A stretch of DNA of 64,000 nucleotides, from positions 1-64,000 of the forward strand of contig NZ_BBJN01000002.1 of NCBI RefSeq assembly GCF_000739555.1, read 5' to 3'. The notes under the pieces are model-generated. The model had not been told where the DNA came from and searched no databases. It saw only the letters and a list, made by a program, of their open reading frames with translations. The translations under genes and the position numbers were made by a program. Source of the DNA: Halolamina rubra (GTDB lineage Archaea > Halobacteriota > Halobacteria > Halobacteriales > Haloferacaceae). Shown in pieces: positions 43,349 through 52,105 of this stretch. Within the stretch, counting starts at the first letter, position 1, and each line of letters opens with the position of its first letter.

Positions 43349-45994
43349 ATGTCTGCGGTCACCGGGCCCCCGCCGGAGCTCGACGAGCGCCGTGACGAGC
43401 TCACGCCGATGCTCCAGCAGTACGTCGACCGCTGCCGGGAGCACGACGACGCGCTCGTGCTGTTCCGGGTTGGGGATTTCTACAAGACGTTCTGCGGCAT
43501 CGCCGAGGAGGTCGCCCGGATCTGCGAGCTCACGCTGATCGAGCGCGAGGACTCGACTGGCACGTACACCGCGGCGGGGATCCCCGTCGACAACGCCGCC
43601 GAGTACGTCGAGCGCCTGCTCGACGCCGGCCACCGGATCGCCATCGCCGACCAGGTCGAGGACCCCAGCGAGACCAACGGGATCGTCGAGCGCGCGGTCA
43701 CCCAGATCGTCACCCCCGGCACGGTCGTCGACGACGAACTGCTCTCGCCGGACTCGACGTACGTCGCGGCGGTCGTCGGGAGCGACGCCGACGACGCCGA
43801 CTTCGCGGTCGCCAGCGTCGACGTGTCGACGGGCGAGTGTCGGGTCGCCGGCGCCACCGACCGCGCGAGCGCCCAGGAGGAGGTCGCCCGCGTGGGGCCC
43901 GCGGAGCTGCTCGCGGGCCCGGGTGCGCCCGACGTCGACCCGGACTGCCCCGTCACCGACTGGGACGACGCCGCGTTCGACGCCGGCGCGGCCGCCGACA
44001 CCCTCGACGCCTACGCCGACCCGGGTCGCTTCTCGACCGTCGAGACCCGCGCCGTCGGCGGGCTGCTCGCGTACGCCGAGTACACGCAGGGCGACGACGG
44101 CCCGCTCGCGTACGTCTCGCGGGTGCAGCGCTACGACCCCGCGGACTGCCTACGGCTGGACGCCGCCGCGCTCCGGAGCCTCGAACTGTTCGAGAACCGC
44201 GCGGGCGGCGAGCGCGACGGCGACACGCTGTTCGAGCGCGTCGACGAGACCGTCTGCGCGCTGGGGCGCCGCCGGCTCTCGTCGTGGCTCCGCCGGCCGC
44301 TGGTCGACCGCCGGGCGATCGAGGCCCGGCTCGACGCCGTCGACGAACTCTCGACGCGCACGCTGCTGCGGGAGGAGCTGCGCGACGAACTGGGTGCGGC
44401 GTACGACCTCGAACGGCTCGTCTCCCGGGTGTCGCGGGAGCGGGCGAACGCGCGTGACCTGCGCTCCGTGGCGGGGACGCTCGCGATCGTCCCCGACCTG
44501 AAGGACGCGCTCGAGGACGCCGATTCCGACCGGCTCCGGCGCCTCAGCGACGACCTCGACGAGCTCCGGGAGACCCGGGAGCTGATCGAGCGCGCGATCG
44601 CCGAGGACCCGCCCCAGGAGATCACCGAGGGCGGGGTGATCCGCGACGGGTTCGACGACGAGCTCGACGAGGTCCGGCGCACCGAACGCGAGGGGCGGGC
44701 GTGGGTCGCCGACCTCGAGGAGCAGGAGCGCGAGCGGACCGGGATCGACAACCTCGAAGTCGGCCACAACCAGGTCCACGGCTACTACATCGAGGTGACC
44801 GACAGCCACCTCGACGAGGTGCCCGAGGAGTACCGCCGGCGACAGACGCTGAAGAACTCGGAGCGCTTCGTCACGCCCGAGCTCCGCCGGCGCGAGGACG
44901 AGATCCTCGGCGCCGCCGAGCGCGCCGACGCGCTGGAGTACGAGATCTTCTGTGCGGTCCGCGCGGAGGTCGCCGACGCCGCCGACCGCCTGCAGGCGCT
45001 GGCCGACGATCTCGCGGATCTCGACGCGCTGCTCTCGCTGTCGACCGTCGCCGTGGGGCCGGAGTTCTGCCGGCCAACGTTCCACGACGGCGACGAGCCG
45101 CTCGCGATCGAGGCCGGGCGCCACCCTGTCGTCGCGGCGGCCCAGGAGGAGTTCGTCCCCAACGACGCCGACCTGCCCGCGGGCAGCGTCGCGCTGATCA
45201 CCGGCCCCAACATGAGCGGGAAGTCGACGTACATGCGCCAGGTCGGGCTGATCTGCGTGCTCGCGCAGGCGGGCGGGTTCGTCCCCGCGGAGTCGGCGAG
45301 CCTCCCCGTCCTCGATCGCGTGTTCACCCGCGTCGGCGCCAGCGACGACATCGCGGGCGGCCAGTCGACGTTCATGCGGGAGATGAGCGAGCTCACGGAC
45401 ATCCTCCACGACGCCACCGAGGACTCCCTCGTCCTCCTCGACGAGGTCGGGCGCGGCACCTCGACCGCCGACGGGCTCGCGATCGCCCGCGCCGCAACGG
45501 AGTTCCTCCACGACGAGGTCGGCGCCAGGACGCTGTTCGCGACTCACTACCACGACCTGACCGCGCTGGCCGACGAGCGCGAGCGCGTGTTCAACCTGCA
45601 CTTCACCGCGATCCGGGACGGTGACGACGTGACCTTCCTCCACCGCGTCGACGAGGGGCCGTCCTCCTCCTCCTACGGCGTCGAGGTCGCGCGGATGGCC
45701 GGCGTTCCCGAACCGGTCGTCGAGCGTTCGCGGGAGCTGGTCGAGGGCGACGCGGCCGCCACGGACGCCGCCCCGGACGCGGCGCAGGCGGCGACCGACG
45801 GCGCCGGCGTCGACGCCGCCGAGGGGGGCGACTCCTCGCCGCCGCCGGGCCAGCAGACGCTGCCCGGGGTCGAACCGGACGACGACCTCGACGCGATCGC
45901 GGCCGAACTCCGCGAGCTCGACCTCGCCCGGACGACGCCGATCGAGGCGCTGAACCGCCTGCAGGCGCTGCAGGACCGCGTCACCGACGAATGA
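43349..45994 (+). CDS. mutS: DNA mismatch repair protein MutS
   Basis: Recognises base mismatches and small loops. The 881-aa protein has the N-terminal mismatch-binding domain with RVGDFYKTFCG, in which Lys46 stands where most MutS1 proteins have the glutamate of the Phe-x-Glu motif. The connector, lever and clamp follow (GIDNLEVGHNQVHGYYIEVT). The ATPase C-terminal domain has Walker A TGPNMSGKSTYMRQ near residue 617, GASDDIAGGQSTFMREM, Walker B LVLLDEVGRGTSTADG and ATHYHDL. A disordered Asp/Ala region precedes a tail ELDLARTTPIEALNRL. Its stop overlaps mutL. Confidence 0.93.
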   Translation: MSAVTGPPPELDERRDELTPMLQQYVDRCREHDDALVLFRVGDFYKTFCGIAEEVARICELTLIEREDSTGTYTAAGIPVDNAAEYVERLLDAGHRIAIADQVEDPSETNGIVERAVTQIVTPGTVVDDELLSPDSTYVAAVVGSDADDADFAVASVDVSTGECRVAGATDRASAQEEVARVGPAELLAGPGAPDVDPDCPVTDWDDAAFDAGAAADTLDAYADPGRFSTVETRAVGGLLAYAEYTQGDDGPLAYVSRVQRYDPADCLRLDAAALRSLELFENRAGGERDGDTLFERVDETVCALGRRRLSSWLRRPLVDRRAIEARLDAVDELSTRTLLREELRDELGAAYDLERLVSRVSRERANARDLRSVAGTLAIVPDLKDALEDADSDRLRRLSDDLDELRETRELIERAIAEDPPQEITEGGVIRDGFDDELDEVRRTEREGRAWVADLEEQERERTGIDNLEVGHNQVHGYYIEVTDSHLDEVPEEYRRRQTLKNSERFVTPELRRREDEILGAAERADALEYEIFCAVRAEVADAADRLQALADDLADLDALLSLSTVAVGPEFCRPTFHDGDEPLAIEAGRHPVVAAAQEEFVPNDADLPAGSVALITGPNMSGKSTYMRQVGLICVLAQAGGFVPAESASLPVLDRVFTRVGASDDIAGGQSTFMREMSELTDILHDATEDSLVLLDEVGRGTSTADGLAIARAATEFLHDEVGARTLFATHYHDLTALADERERVFNLHFTAIRDGDDVTFLHRVDEGPSSSSYGVEVARMAGVPEPVVERSRELVEGDAAATDAAPDAAQAATDGAGVDAAEGGDSSPPPGQQTLPGVEPDDDLDAIAAELRELDLARTTPIEALNRLQALQDRVTDE

Positions 45995-47658
45995 GCGACG
46001 CCACCGACCCGCCGACGGTCGCGCGCCTCGACGAGGCGACGGTCGACCGGATCGCCGCCGGCGAGGTGGTCACCCGGCCCGCGCGGGTCGTGGGCGAGCT
46101 GCTGGACAACGCGCTCGACGCCGGCGCCGAGGCGATCCGGGTCGAGATCGACGGCGACGGCACCGAACGGATCCGCGTCGCCGACGACGGCCACGGGATG
46201 GGCCGGCGGGACGCCCGGCGGGCGATCGAGCGCCACGCGACCAGCAAGCTCCGGGACGCCGCCGACCTCCCCGAGACCACGAGCCTGGGCTTCCGGGGCG
46301 AAGCGCTCCCGAGCATCGCCGACGCGGCCCGGCTCGAACTGGTCACCAGCGACGGCAGCGAGCCGGGGACGCGGCTGACCGTCGACGGCGACGACGTGCA
46401 GGTCAGCGACGCCGGGCGGGCCCGCGGGACGACGGTGACCGTCCGGGACCTGTTCGCCGACCGCCCGGCGCGCCGCGAGGCGCTGGGTGGCGGGGGCGCG
46501 GAGTTCGCGAAGGTGTCCGCGCTGGTCGCGCGCTACGCGCTGACTCGCCCGGACGTGTCGTTCTCGCTGGCTCACGACGGCCGCGAGCTGTTCGAGACGC
46601 CCGGAAGCGGCGCCTCCGAGGACGCGCTGGCGGCGGTGTACGACCGCCACGTCGCCGCACGGGCGACCACCTTCACCCACGAGACGACGCTCTCGGGCGG
46701 CGAGTTCGACGGCGCCGCGATCGGCGTCGAGGGGGTGCTCGTCTCCCCGTCGACGACGCGCGCGGACCGCTCGCACCTCCGGACCGCGATCAACGACCGC
46801 CCGGTCGTCGACGAGGGGGTCCGGCGCGCTGTCGAGCGCGGCTACGGCACGCTGCTCCCGGACGGCCGCCACCCGATCGCGGTCGTCTCGGTCTCGATCC
46901 CGCCCGCGAGCGTCGACGCGAACGTCCACCCCGCGAAGGCCGAGGTCGCGCTCTCGGTCCGCGACGCCGTCGAGGCGGCGGTCGAGACGGGCGTGAGCGA
47001 CGCGCTCACCACCGCCGACCTCCGGCGCTCGGGCGAGGTGGCGATGGGGCTCGAGGAGTCGCTGGCGCCGAAGGCAGAGGAGTCCGCGCTCGCCGAGGCC
47101 GAGGTGCTCGGGCAGTTCCGGGACACGTACGTCCTCTGTGCGGAGGGCGACGACCTGCTCGTCGTCGACCAGCACGCGGCCCACGAGCGGGTGAACTTCG
47201 AGCGCCTGCGGGCCGCGGTCGCGGGCGAGTCGGTCGAGCGGGCCGAGCTCTCGCCGCCGGAGACGGTGTCGCTTGCCCCCGCGGAGGCGGCCGTCGTCGA
47301 GGAGCACGCCGACGCGCTCGCGGCGCTGGGGTTCGACGCCGAGTCGTTCGGCGGCACGACGGCGAAGCTCTCGACGGTGCCGGCGCCGATGGGGCGGCCG
47401 GCCGACGCCGGGGCGTTCCGGGAGACGCTGGCGGCGCTGGCCGGCGGCGACGACCCCGCCGACGCCCGCGAGTCGGCGCTGGCGGAGCTGGCCTGTCACC
47501 CGTCGCTCAAAGCCGGCGACGCGCTCGAGACGGCGGAAGCGCAGGCGCTCGTGGAGCGGCTGGGGCAGTGCGAGCAGCCGTTCGCCTGCCCGCACGGCCG
47601 GCCGACGGTGCTCAGCGTGAGCGAGGAGACCCTCGCTGCAGGGTTCGAACGGGAGTAG
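45991..47658 (+). CDS. mutL: DNA mismatch repair protein MutL
   Basis: GHKL ATPase with a metal-dependent endonuclease domain, 555 aa. The N-terminal ATPase domain has RIAAGEVVTRPARVVGELLDNALDAG, DDGHGM, HATSKL and GFRGEALPSI. The C-terminal domain has DQHAAHERVNFE near residue 393 (the DQHAxxExxxxE endonuclease motif), ACHPSLKAGD and CPHGRP, so it should nick DNA itself, as expected without MutH. Its ATG overlaps the mutS stop by four bases. Confidence 0.93.
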   Translation: MSDATDPPTVARLDEATVDRIAAGEVVTRPARVVGELLDNALDAGAEAIRVEIDGDGTERIRVADDGHGMGRRDARRAIERHATSKLRDAADLPETTSLGFRGEALPSIADAARLELVTSDGSEPGTRLTVDGDDVQVSDAGRARGTTVTVRDLFADRPARREALGGGGAEFAKVSALVARYALTRPDVSFSLAHDGRELFETPGSGASEDALAAVYDRHVAARATTFTHETTLSGGEFDGAAIGVEGVLVSPSTTRADRSHLRTAINDRPVVDEGVRRAVERGYGTLLPDGRHPIAVVSVSIPPASVDANVHPAKAEVALSVRDAVEAAVETGVSDALTTADLRRSGEVAMGLEESLAPKAEESALAEAEVLGQFRDTYVLCAEGDDLLVVDQHAAHERVNFERLRAAVAGESVERAELSPPETVSLAPAEAAVVEEHADALAALGFDAESFGGTTAKLSTVPAPMGRPADAGAFRETLAALAGGDDPADARESALAELACHPSLKAGDALETAEAQALVERLGQCEQPFACPHGRPTVLSVSEETLAAGFERE

Positions 47659-47728
47659 GCCACGACCCGGCAGTCGCTCCGGGACGACGGGCAGGCCCCC
47701 GTCGCCGGTCGCGCGCCGGGGTCGCGTT

Positions 47729-48016
47729 TCACCACTCCTTGCAGTCCGGACAGACCAGCGCGTCGGGGTCGAGATCGGGGGCGTCGGCGGCGCCGCCCTC
47801 GCCGGCGTGCCAGCGCGTCTCGACAGTCTCGCCGCAGGCGTCGCACTCGGCGCCGTCGGGCGTCGACGTGTACGTGTACGTCGGCGTCTCGGTCGCGTCG
47901 GCGTCGGGTTCGTCGCGCTCGAGTTCGTCGATCTCGCTGTCGCCCGCCCCTGCCTCGTCGTCCGCTTCCCCGGCGTCGCCGCCCGCGAAATCCGTGAGGC
48001 TGGCGTCGTCGCTCAT
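47729..48016 (-). CDS. Small zinc-ribbon protein
   Basis: 95-aa acidic protein with two cysteine pairs: ECDACGETVE near residue 60 and LVCPDCKEW at the C-terminus, a treble-clef or zinc-ribbon pair. The rest is Asp/Glu-rich and probably disordered. It resembles a Halobacteria-only family that ends in CxxCKEW (DUF7573 by memory). The start is the ATG at 48016 (MSDDASLTDF); in-frame codons further upstream, up to 48076, look like promoter DNA. Confidence 0.7.
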   Translation of the reverse strand: MSDDASLTDFAGGDAGEADDEAGAGDSEIDELERDEPDADATETPTYTYTSTPDGAECDACGETVETRWHAGEGGAADAPDLDPDALVCPDCKEW

Positions 48017-48099
48017 GGGCCGAGGTGGGGCCGGCGGGGGCTTAGCGTTGGCGTCCCGCAAGCGAACGCTTTTCACCCCTGACGGGCCGAGAGGCGGGC

Positions 48100-48594
48100 A
48101 TGGACCCCGGACACCCGCTGCAGGGCATGACCGACCTCTGGGACGACACCGTCGAGGACATGGAGGCCACCGCGGCCGAACTGCGGGAGGAGGGCTGGGA
48201 GACCGTCGAGCTCCACCCCGGCGCGGTGACGCCGCTGCCGCGGCTGGAGACCGAGGACGGCTACGAGGACGACCGCACGGGGTTCGACGTGCTCGTGCCG
48301 GGCAACGAGTTCTCCGCGGTGCAGGACGCCGTCGACGGCGCCGAGTACGACGAGTACGAGGCGTACAACGCCCAGGCCAACGGCGTCGTGTTCGCGGTCG
48401 TCGTGATGAAGGCCGCCGACGCCGGCCGGGCGGTGCTGGTCCCCATCTACTACCGCGCCGACGAGGCGGTCGAGACCGTCCAGCGCATCGAGGCCGCCGG
48501 CGAGAGCCGGCTGTTCGTCCGGCCGCTCGACGACAGCGAGCGCGTGCTGTTCGTCCAGCAGCAGCCAGAAGCGCTGCTGCCGGGCGAGGAGTAA
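48100..48594 (+). CDS. Conserved haloarchaeal protein (DUF7529-like)
   Basis: 164-aa soluble acidic protein. The opening LWDDTVEDMEATAAELREEGWETVELHPGAVTP and the later LVPGNEFSAVQDAV and FVQQQPEALL are features I associate with a Halobacteria-only family of unknown function. It contains no enzyme motif. It is oriented divergently from the zinc-ribbon gene, with an 83-base gap containing GCTTTTCACC about 27 bases upstream of the ATG. Confidence 0.6.
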   Translation: MDPGHPLQGMTDLWDDTVEDMEATAAELREEGWETVELHPGAVTPLPRLETEDGYEDDRTGFDVLVPGNEFSAVQDAVDGAEYDEYEAYNAQANGVVFAVVVMKAADAGRAVLVPIYYRADEAVETVQRIEAAGESRLFVRPLDDSERVLFVQQQPEALLPGEE

Positions 48595-48668
48595 CGCCGC
48601 GTTCGGTCGGCCCCTGCCGGAACGGGCGGTTTCGACGTGTTTTTCAGCCGCGGCCCTGATTTTCGCGT

Positions 48669-49064
48669 ATGGCCGAACTCAAGCTCGTCGTGTCGGACCC
48701 CGACACGGGCAACACGTACCAGACGGAGGTCGACGGACAGGACGCCAACCGGTTCCTCGGGCGATCGCTGGGCGAGGAGGTCGACGGCGACGTCGTCGGG
48801 CTCTCGGAGTCGACGCTGAAGCTCACCGGCGGCTCGGACGCCGCCGGCCGACCGATGCGGGAGGACGTCCCCGGCTCCAACCTCAAGCAGCTGCTGCTCG
48901 AGGGCGGCGTCGGCTTCAACCCCGAGAAGGACGGCGAGCGTCGGCGCATCACGGTCCGCGGCGCCGAGTTCAGCGAGGAGAGCGCGCAGGTCAACGCCAG
49001 CGTCGTCGGCGACGAGGACGTCGCCGCCGCCTTCGGCGAGGGCGACGAAGAAGACGCCGAGTAA
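48669..49064 (+). CDS. rps6e: 30S ribosomal protein S6e
   Basis: Small-subunit ribosomal protein, 131 aa, archaeal/eukaryotic type. Signatures are [37 protein letters not shown] and [18 protein letters not shown]. It ends in a very acidic tail as usual for haloarchaea. GTTTTTCAG at 48639-48647 lies about 27 bases upstream of the ATG and is its likely TATA region. Two Halobacteria-specific genes follow in the same direction. Confidence 0.94.
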   Translation: MAELKLVVSDPDTGNTYQTEVDGQDANRFLGRSLGEEVDGDVVGLSESTLKLTGGSDAAGRPMREDVPGSNLKQLLLEGGVGFNPEKDGERRRITVRGAEFSEESAQVNASVVGDEDVAAAFGEGDEEDAE

Positions 49065-49082
49065 GTTCTCTCCCAGTTCTCG

Positions 49083-49514
49083 ATGGCCGACCGGATCCCC
49101 AGCGACCACGCCAGCGTTCGCACCGAACGGGCCGAGGTGGCCCGCAGCGGCGGCACGAGCCGGCCCTGTCTCCACCTTCCCGGAGATCTGGATCTCGACG
49201 CCGGCGCGTTCGTCCGGCTCGTGATGGACGGCGACGAGTACCACGCCGAGGTGCGCGAGCACCGGTCGGGGTTCCTGCTCCGCGGTGCCTACGACCTCAA
49301 GAGCGAGGCCCGCGACCCCGGCCGGGCCGAGAACCGGCTCGTCGAGTGGCTGCAGGCCCAGAACCGCGAGCCGGGCGACCCCGTCGAGATCGACGAGATC
49401 GAGGCCGGCGAGCGCTACGGGCTGCGGCTCCCGGGCGAGCGGACGTTCTACCGCGACGCCAGCGGCCCCGGTGGATCGCTGCAGGATATCGCGAGCGATC
49501 TGGACGGCGACTGA
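49083..49514 (+). CDS. Conserved haloarchaeal protein (DUF7112-like)
   Basis: 143-aa soluble protein with PSDHASVRTERAEVARSGGTSRPCLHLPGDLDLDAGAFVRLVMDGDEYHAEV, a predicted beta-barrel-like N-terminal part, and GLRLPGERTFYRDASGPGGSLQDIASDLDGD at the end. I match it to a Halobacteria-only family next to S6e (DUF7112 by memory). It lies 18 bases after S6e and is probably co-transcribed, which hints at a link to translation; this is inference. Confidence 0.6.
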   Translation: MADRIPSDHASVRTERAEVARSGGTSRPCLHLPGDLDLDAGAFVRLVMDGDEYHAEVREHRSGFLLRGAYDLKSEARDPGRAENRLVEWLQAQNREPGDPVEIDEIEAGERYGLRLPGERTFYRDASGPGGSLQDIASDLDGD

Positions 49515-49563
49515 GCCGAGCGGAACGCGGTCGCTTTTTCCCGGAGAAGCGCCTCCGGCCCGT

Positions 49564-49998
49564 ATGAGCAAACTCTCGGAGTTCCTCGCGGGCGAGCGCC
49601 TGGAGGACGTGGCGCTGTTCCTCGCCGAGGACCAGCTGGACGAGGCGGGCAAACTCGCAGAGGCCGGCGAGGCGGTCGACGGCGGCGTCGTGCTCGTGCG
49701 CCCGGGCGAGCAGGGCCGGAAGCTGTTCAGCGCCGGCACCGGGCAGGACGCGATGGAGTTCGCGAAGGAGGCGATGGGCGAGGGCGGCAGCGTCGACGCC
49801 GACCTCGCGGGCGGTGACTGCCCCGCCGGCGACGGCGACGAGCACGAGGTCCGGTACGTGTTCGCGTTCGCGGAGGCCGAGAACCCCGAAGTGGGCGGCA
49901 TGTACGCCGACGGCGACGTGATCCACGCCTACGCGAAGTGTGCCTGCGGGGAGTCGTACTCCGAGAAGTGGGTGGTCGGGAGTCGGTCCGGGGAGTAA
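49564..49998 (+). CDS. Conserved haloarchaeal protein (DUF5807-like)
   Basis: 144-aa soluble protein. MSKLSEFLAGERLEDVALFLAEDQLDEAGKLAEAGEAVDGGVVLVRPG and GTGQDAMEFAKEAMG are recognisable as a Halobacteria-only family (DUF5807 by memory). The C-terminus has a conserved pair of cysteines in AYAKCACGESYSEKWVVG that could bind metal. GCTTTTTCCC about 27 bases upstream of the ATG is a candidate promoter. Confidence 0.62.
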   Translation: MSKLSEFLAGERLEDVALFLAEDQLDEAGKLAEAGEAVDGGVVLVRPGEQGRKLFSAGTGQDAMEFAKEAMGEGGSVDADLAGGDCPAGDGDEHEVRYVFAFAEAENPEVGGMYADGDVIHAYAKCACGESYSEKWVVGSRSGE

Positions 49999-50076
49999 CC
50001 CCTCGCCCGTTCCCAGTTCCACGGAATCGCCGCGCCTTCCTTTTCCCGTCGGCGCCTACGTCGAAGTAGAGGGACA

Positions 50077-50238
50077 ATGGCTCTCACAGCACTCGAAGCC
50101 GAGTTCTTCGGAGAACCGCTGACGCCAGCCGAGCGTGTCCTCGCCGGGATCCCGGCGATCATCGGCGTCGTGGGACACCTCCTCCTCGCCAGCACGGCCG
50201 TGCTGCTGCTGTACGTGCTGGTGACGGCTGGCGCCTGA
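50077..50238 (+). CDS. 53-aa small membrane protein
   Basis: Short open frame of 54 codons from ATG 50077 to TGA 50236-50238. It codes for MALTALEAEFFGEPLTPAER, then VLAGIPAIIGVVGHLLLAST and AVLLLYVLVTAGA, with a clear hydrophobic stretch for one long or two short membrane helices. The start is preceded by a 78-base spacer after the DUF5807-like gene. It is below the usual length cut-off and its reality is unproven. It converges on the DHH gene. Confidence 0.5.
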   Translation: MALTALEAEFFGEPLTPAERVLAGIPAIIGVVGHLLLASTAVLLLYVLVTAGA

Positions 50239-50293
50239 GAACCGGACACCCTCCCCGCCGTTTTCACGGGACCCGCCGAGAGTCGTCGCCGCG

Positions 50294-51490
50294 CTACGCC
50301 TCGACCAGTTCCTCGAACGCCCGCCGGATCACGGTCCGTGCGGCCTGCCCCTCAGTGGTCCAGTGCTGGGCCATGTCCAGCATGTCGTCGTAGATCTCCG
50401 GCTTACAGCCGGCGGCCTTCGGGTGGCCGCCGCCGTTGACCTGGCCGGCGACCTCGTGGCAGCGCTCGAACCCCTCGGAGCCGCGGATCGACGCGCTGCC
50501 GGAGGGTTTGACGATCACCGCGGCGTCGCAGCCGTCCTCCCGCAGCGCCTCGGCGACCTCGTTCTGCGAGCAGCGACCGTACGTGAAGCCGACGGTCCAG
50601 TCGCCGATCTGTCGCTCGTTCGCCCGCGACACCGCGGCCTCGATGCGCTGCTCCTTCTCCACGCGGCGGTGCGCGACGTACTTGAGCACCGTCTCCGGGA
50701 GCGCCGCGCCGTACTCGCCGACGATCGTCGCGTACTCCTCCGGCCCGCTCCAGTAGGCGTAGTCCGCGAGGTCGTCGCTGCGTTCGTCCTGCTTGAGCCA
50801 GAGGTCGTGGTCCCGGGTGACCTCGGCGAGCTCGGCGTAGCGCTCGTCGAACGCGTAGTCGAGCGAGCGCAGCGCCACGTCGGTCGTACACTCCTCCTCG
50901 CTGTCGCCGATCACGAGGTCGACGCCGGCGTCGCGGATCTGCCGTTCGAGCGCCTCGTCCCACTGGTGGTGGTCGAACCACCGCACCCCGCCGCCGAGTT
51001 CGACCAGCGTCTCCAGGTCCTCGGCGACGTACTCGTAGCTGTCCGGGCAGATGTCGCAGACGTAGATGTCCGTCCCCGCCTCCGCGTACTCGGCGACGAG
51101 CTCCAGCGACTCCTCGATGTCCCCCGGGCCGGAGGCCACCAGCGCGACCGTCGATCGCTCGTGGGGCTCGGGCTCGTCGTCCTCCTCGTCCGCCTCAGCC
51201 TGGTCCTCGTCCGCCTCGGGTTCCTCGTCTGCCATCGCCTCGGCCAGCGCCTCCTCGAACGGCGCCACGTCGAGCGCGGCGTCGCGGGCCTCGCGGATCA
51301 GCGCGACACAGCCCAGCCCGTCGGCGTCGGAGTCGGTGATCACGACCGCCTCGGCGCCGTCGACGGCCTCGGCGACGCGCTCCTCGGTGCGGTCCTCGTC
51401 CAGCGAGTCGGGGTAGAAGAAGCCCTTCCCGGGCAGCAGCGAGCGGCGGTGTAGCGAGAGGTCGTCGACCTCGATGAGTTCGTCGTCCAT
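50294..51490 (-). CDS. DHH-family phosphoesterase
   Basis: 398-aa cytoplasmic enzyme. DHH domain motifs are VITDSDADGLG near residue 53, CDICPDSYE, VRWFDHHQWD near 170 and TDVALRSLDY. The DHHA1 domain has the C-terminal GGGHPKAAGCKPE. A long acidic insert (residues about 83-112, EEALAEAMADEEPEADED...) is usual salt adaptation. The family includes exonucleases and cyclic-dinucleotide or oligoribonucleotide phosphodiesterases; which applies cannot be told. Confidence 0.85.
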   Translation of the reverse strand: MDDELIEVDDLSLHRRSLLPGKGFFYPDSLDEDRTEERVAEAVDGAEAVVITDSDADGLGCVALIREARDAALDVAPFEEALAEAMADEEPEADEDQAEADEEDDEPEPHERSTVALVASGPGDIEESLELVAEYAEAGTDIYVCDICPDSYEYVAEDLETLVELGGGVRWFDHHQWDEALERQIRDAGVDLVIGDSEEECTTDVALRSLDYAFDERYAELAEVTRDHDLWLKQDERSDDLADYAYWSGPEEYATIVGEYGAALPETVLKYVAHRRVEKEQRIEAAVSRANERQIGDWTVGFTYGRCSQNEVAEALREDGCDAAVIVKPSGSASIRGSEGFERCHEVAGQVNGGGHPKAAGCKPEIYDDMLDMAQHWTTEGQAARTVIRRAFEELVEA

Positions 51491-51536
51491 ACGGGATCGA
51501 CGCCCAGCCGGGGTAAAAGAACCGTGGAACCGTCCG

Positions 51537-52007
51537 CTACGCCGTCGTTTCGGCGTCCTGCCCGCCCGTCTGGGTCTCGGCTTCGCCCTCGAGCTGGCGG
51601 ACGGTCAGCACCGGCACCGGGCAGCGCCGCACGACGCTCTCGGCGACGCCGCCGATGAGGTAGCGGTTCTCGCCGTGGCGCCCGCGGGTGCCGGTGGCGA
51701 CCACGTCGGCGCCGACCTCGCGGGCGTAGTCGGAGATCGTCGCGGCCGGCCGCCCCTCGCGGACCGCCGTGGTGACCGGCTGCTCGGCGCGCGTGGCGAC
51801 CGCGGCGACTGCGTCCTCGCCGTCGTCGCGGAGCCCCTCGCGGAGCTCCGCCCGGACGCTCTCGGGCGAGGACTCGACCTCCCCCTCGTCGACGACGAAC
51901 AGCGCGTGCACGTCGGCGTCGAACCGCTCGGCGAAGTCGAGCGCCACGTCGACCGCCCGCTGGACGCTGGCGGAGCCGTCGGTCGCGATGACGATGGTGT
52001 CGAACAT
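51537..52007 (-). CDS. Universal stress protein (UspA family)
   Basis: 156-aa cytoplasmic protein. FDTIVIATDGSASVQRAVDVALDFAERF is the UspA N-terminus, and GTRGRHGENRYLIGGVAESVVRRCPVPVLTVR carries the G-x-x-G-x9-G ATP-binding loop. The tail EGEAETQTGGQDAETTA is disordered. ATG 52007 is chosen because further upstream sequence is not protein-like. It is divergent from pgi. Confidence 0.88.
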   Translation of the reverse strand: MFDTIVIATDGSASVQRAVDVALDFAERFDADVHALFVVDEGEVESSPESVRAELREGLRDDGEDAVAAVATRAEQPVTTAVREGRPAATISDYAREVGADVVATGTRGRHGENRYLIGGVAESVVRRCPVPVLTVRQLEGEAETQTGGQDAETTA

Positions 52008-52105
52008 GGGTGTAGGTTCGGGCCTGGGGGCATAACTCCGACGGGCCCGCACTGGGGCGTCGCGCTCTCAGAAGCTACTTCCCCGTACCGACCACTCACA
52101 CGACC

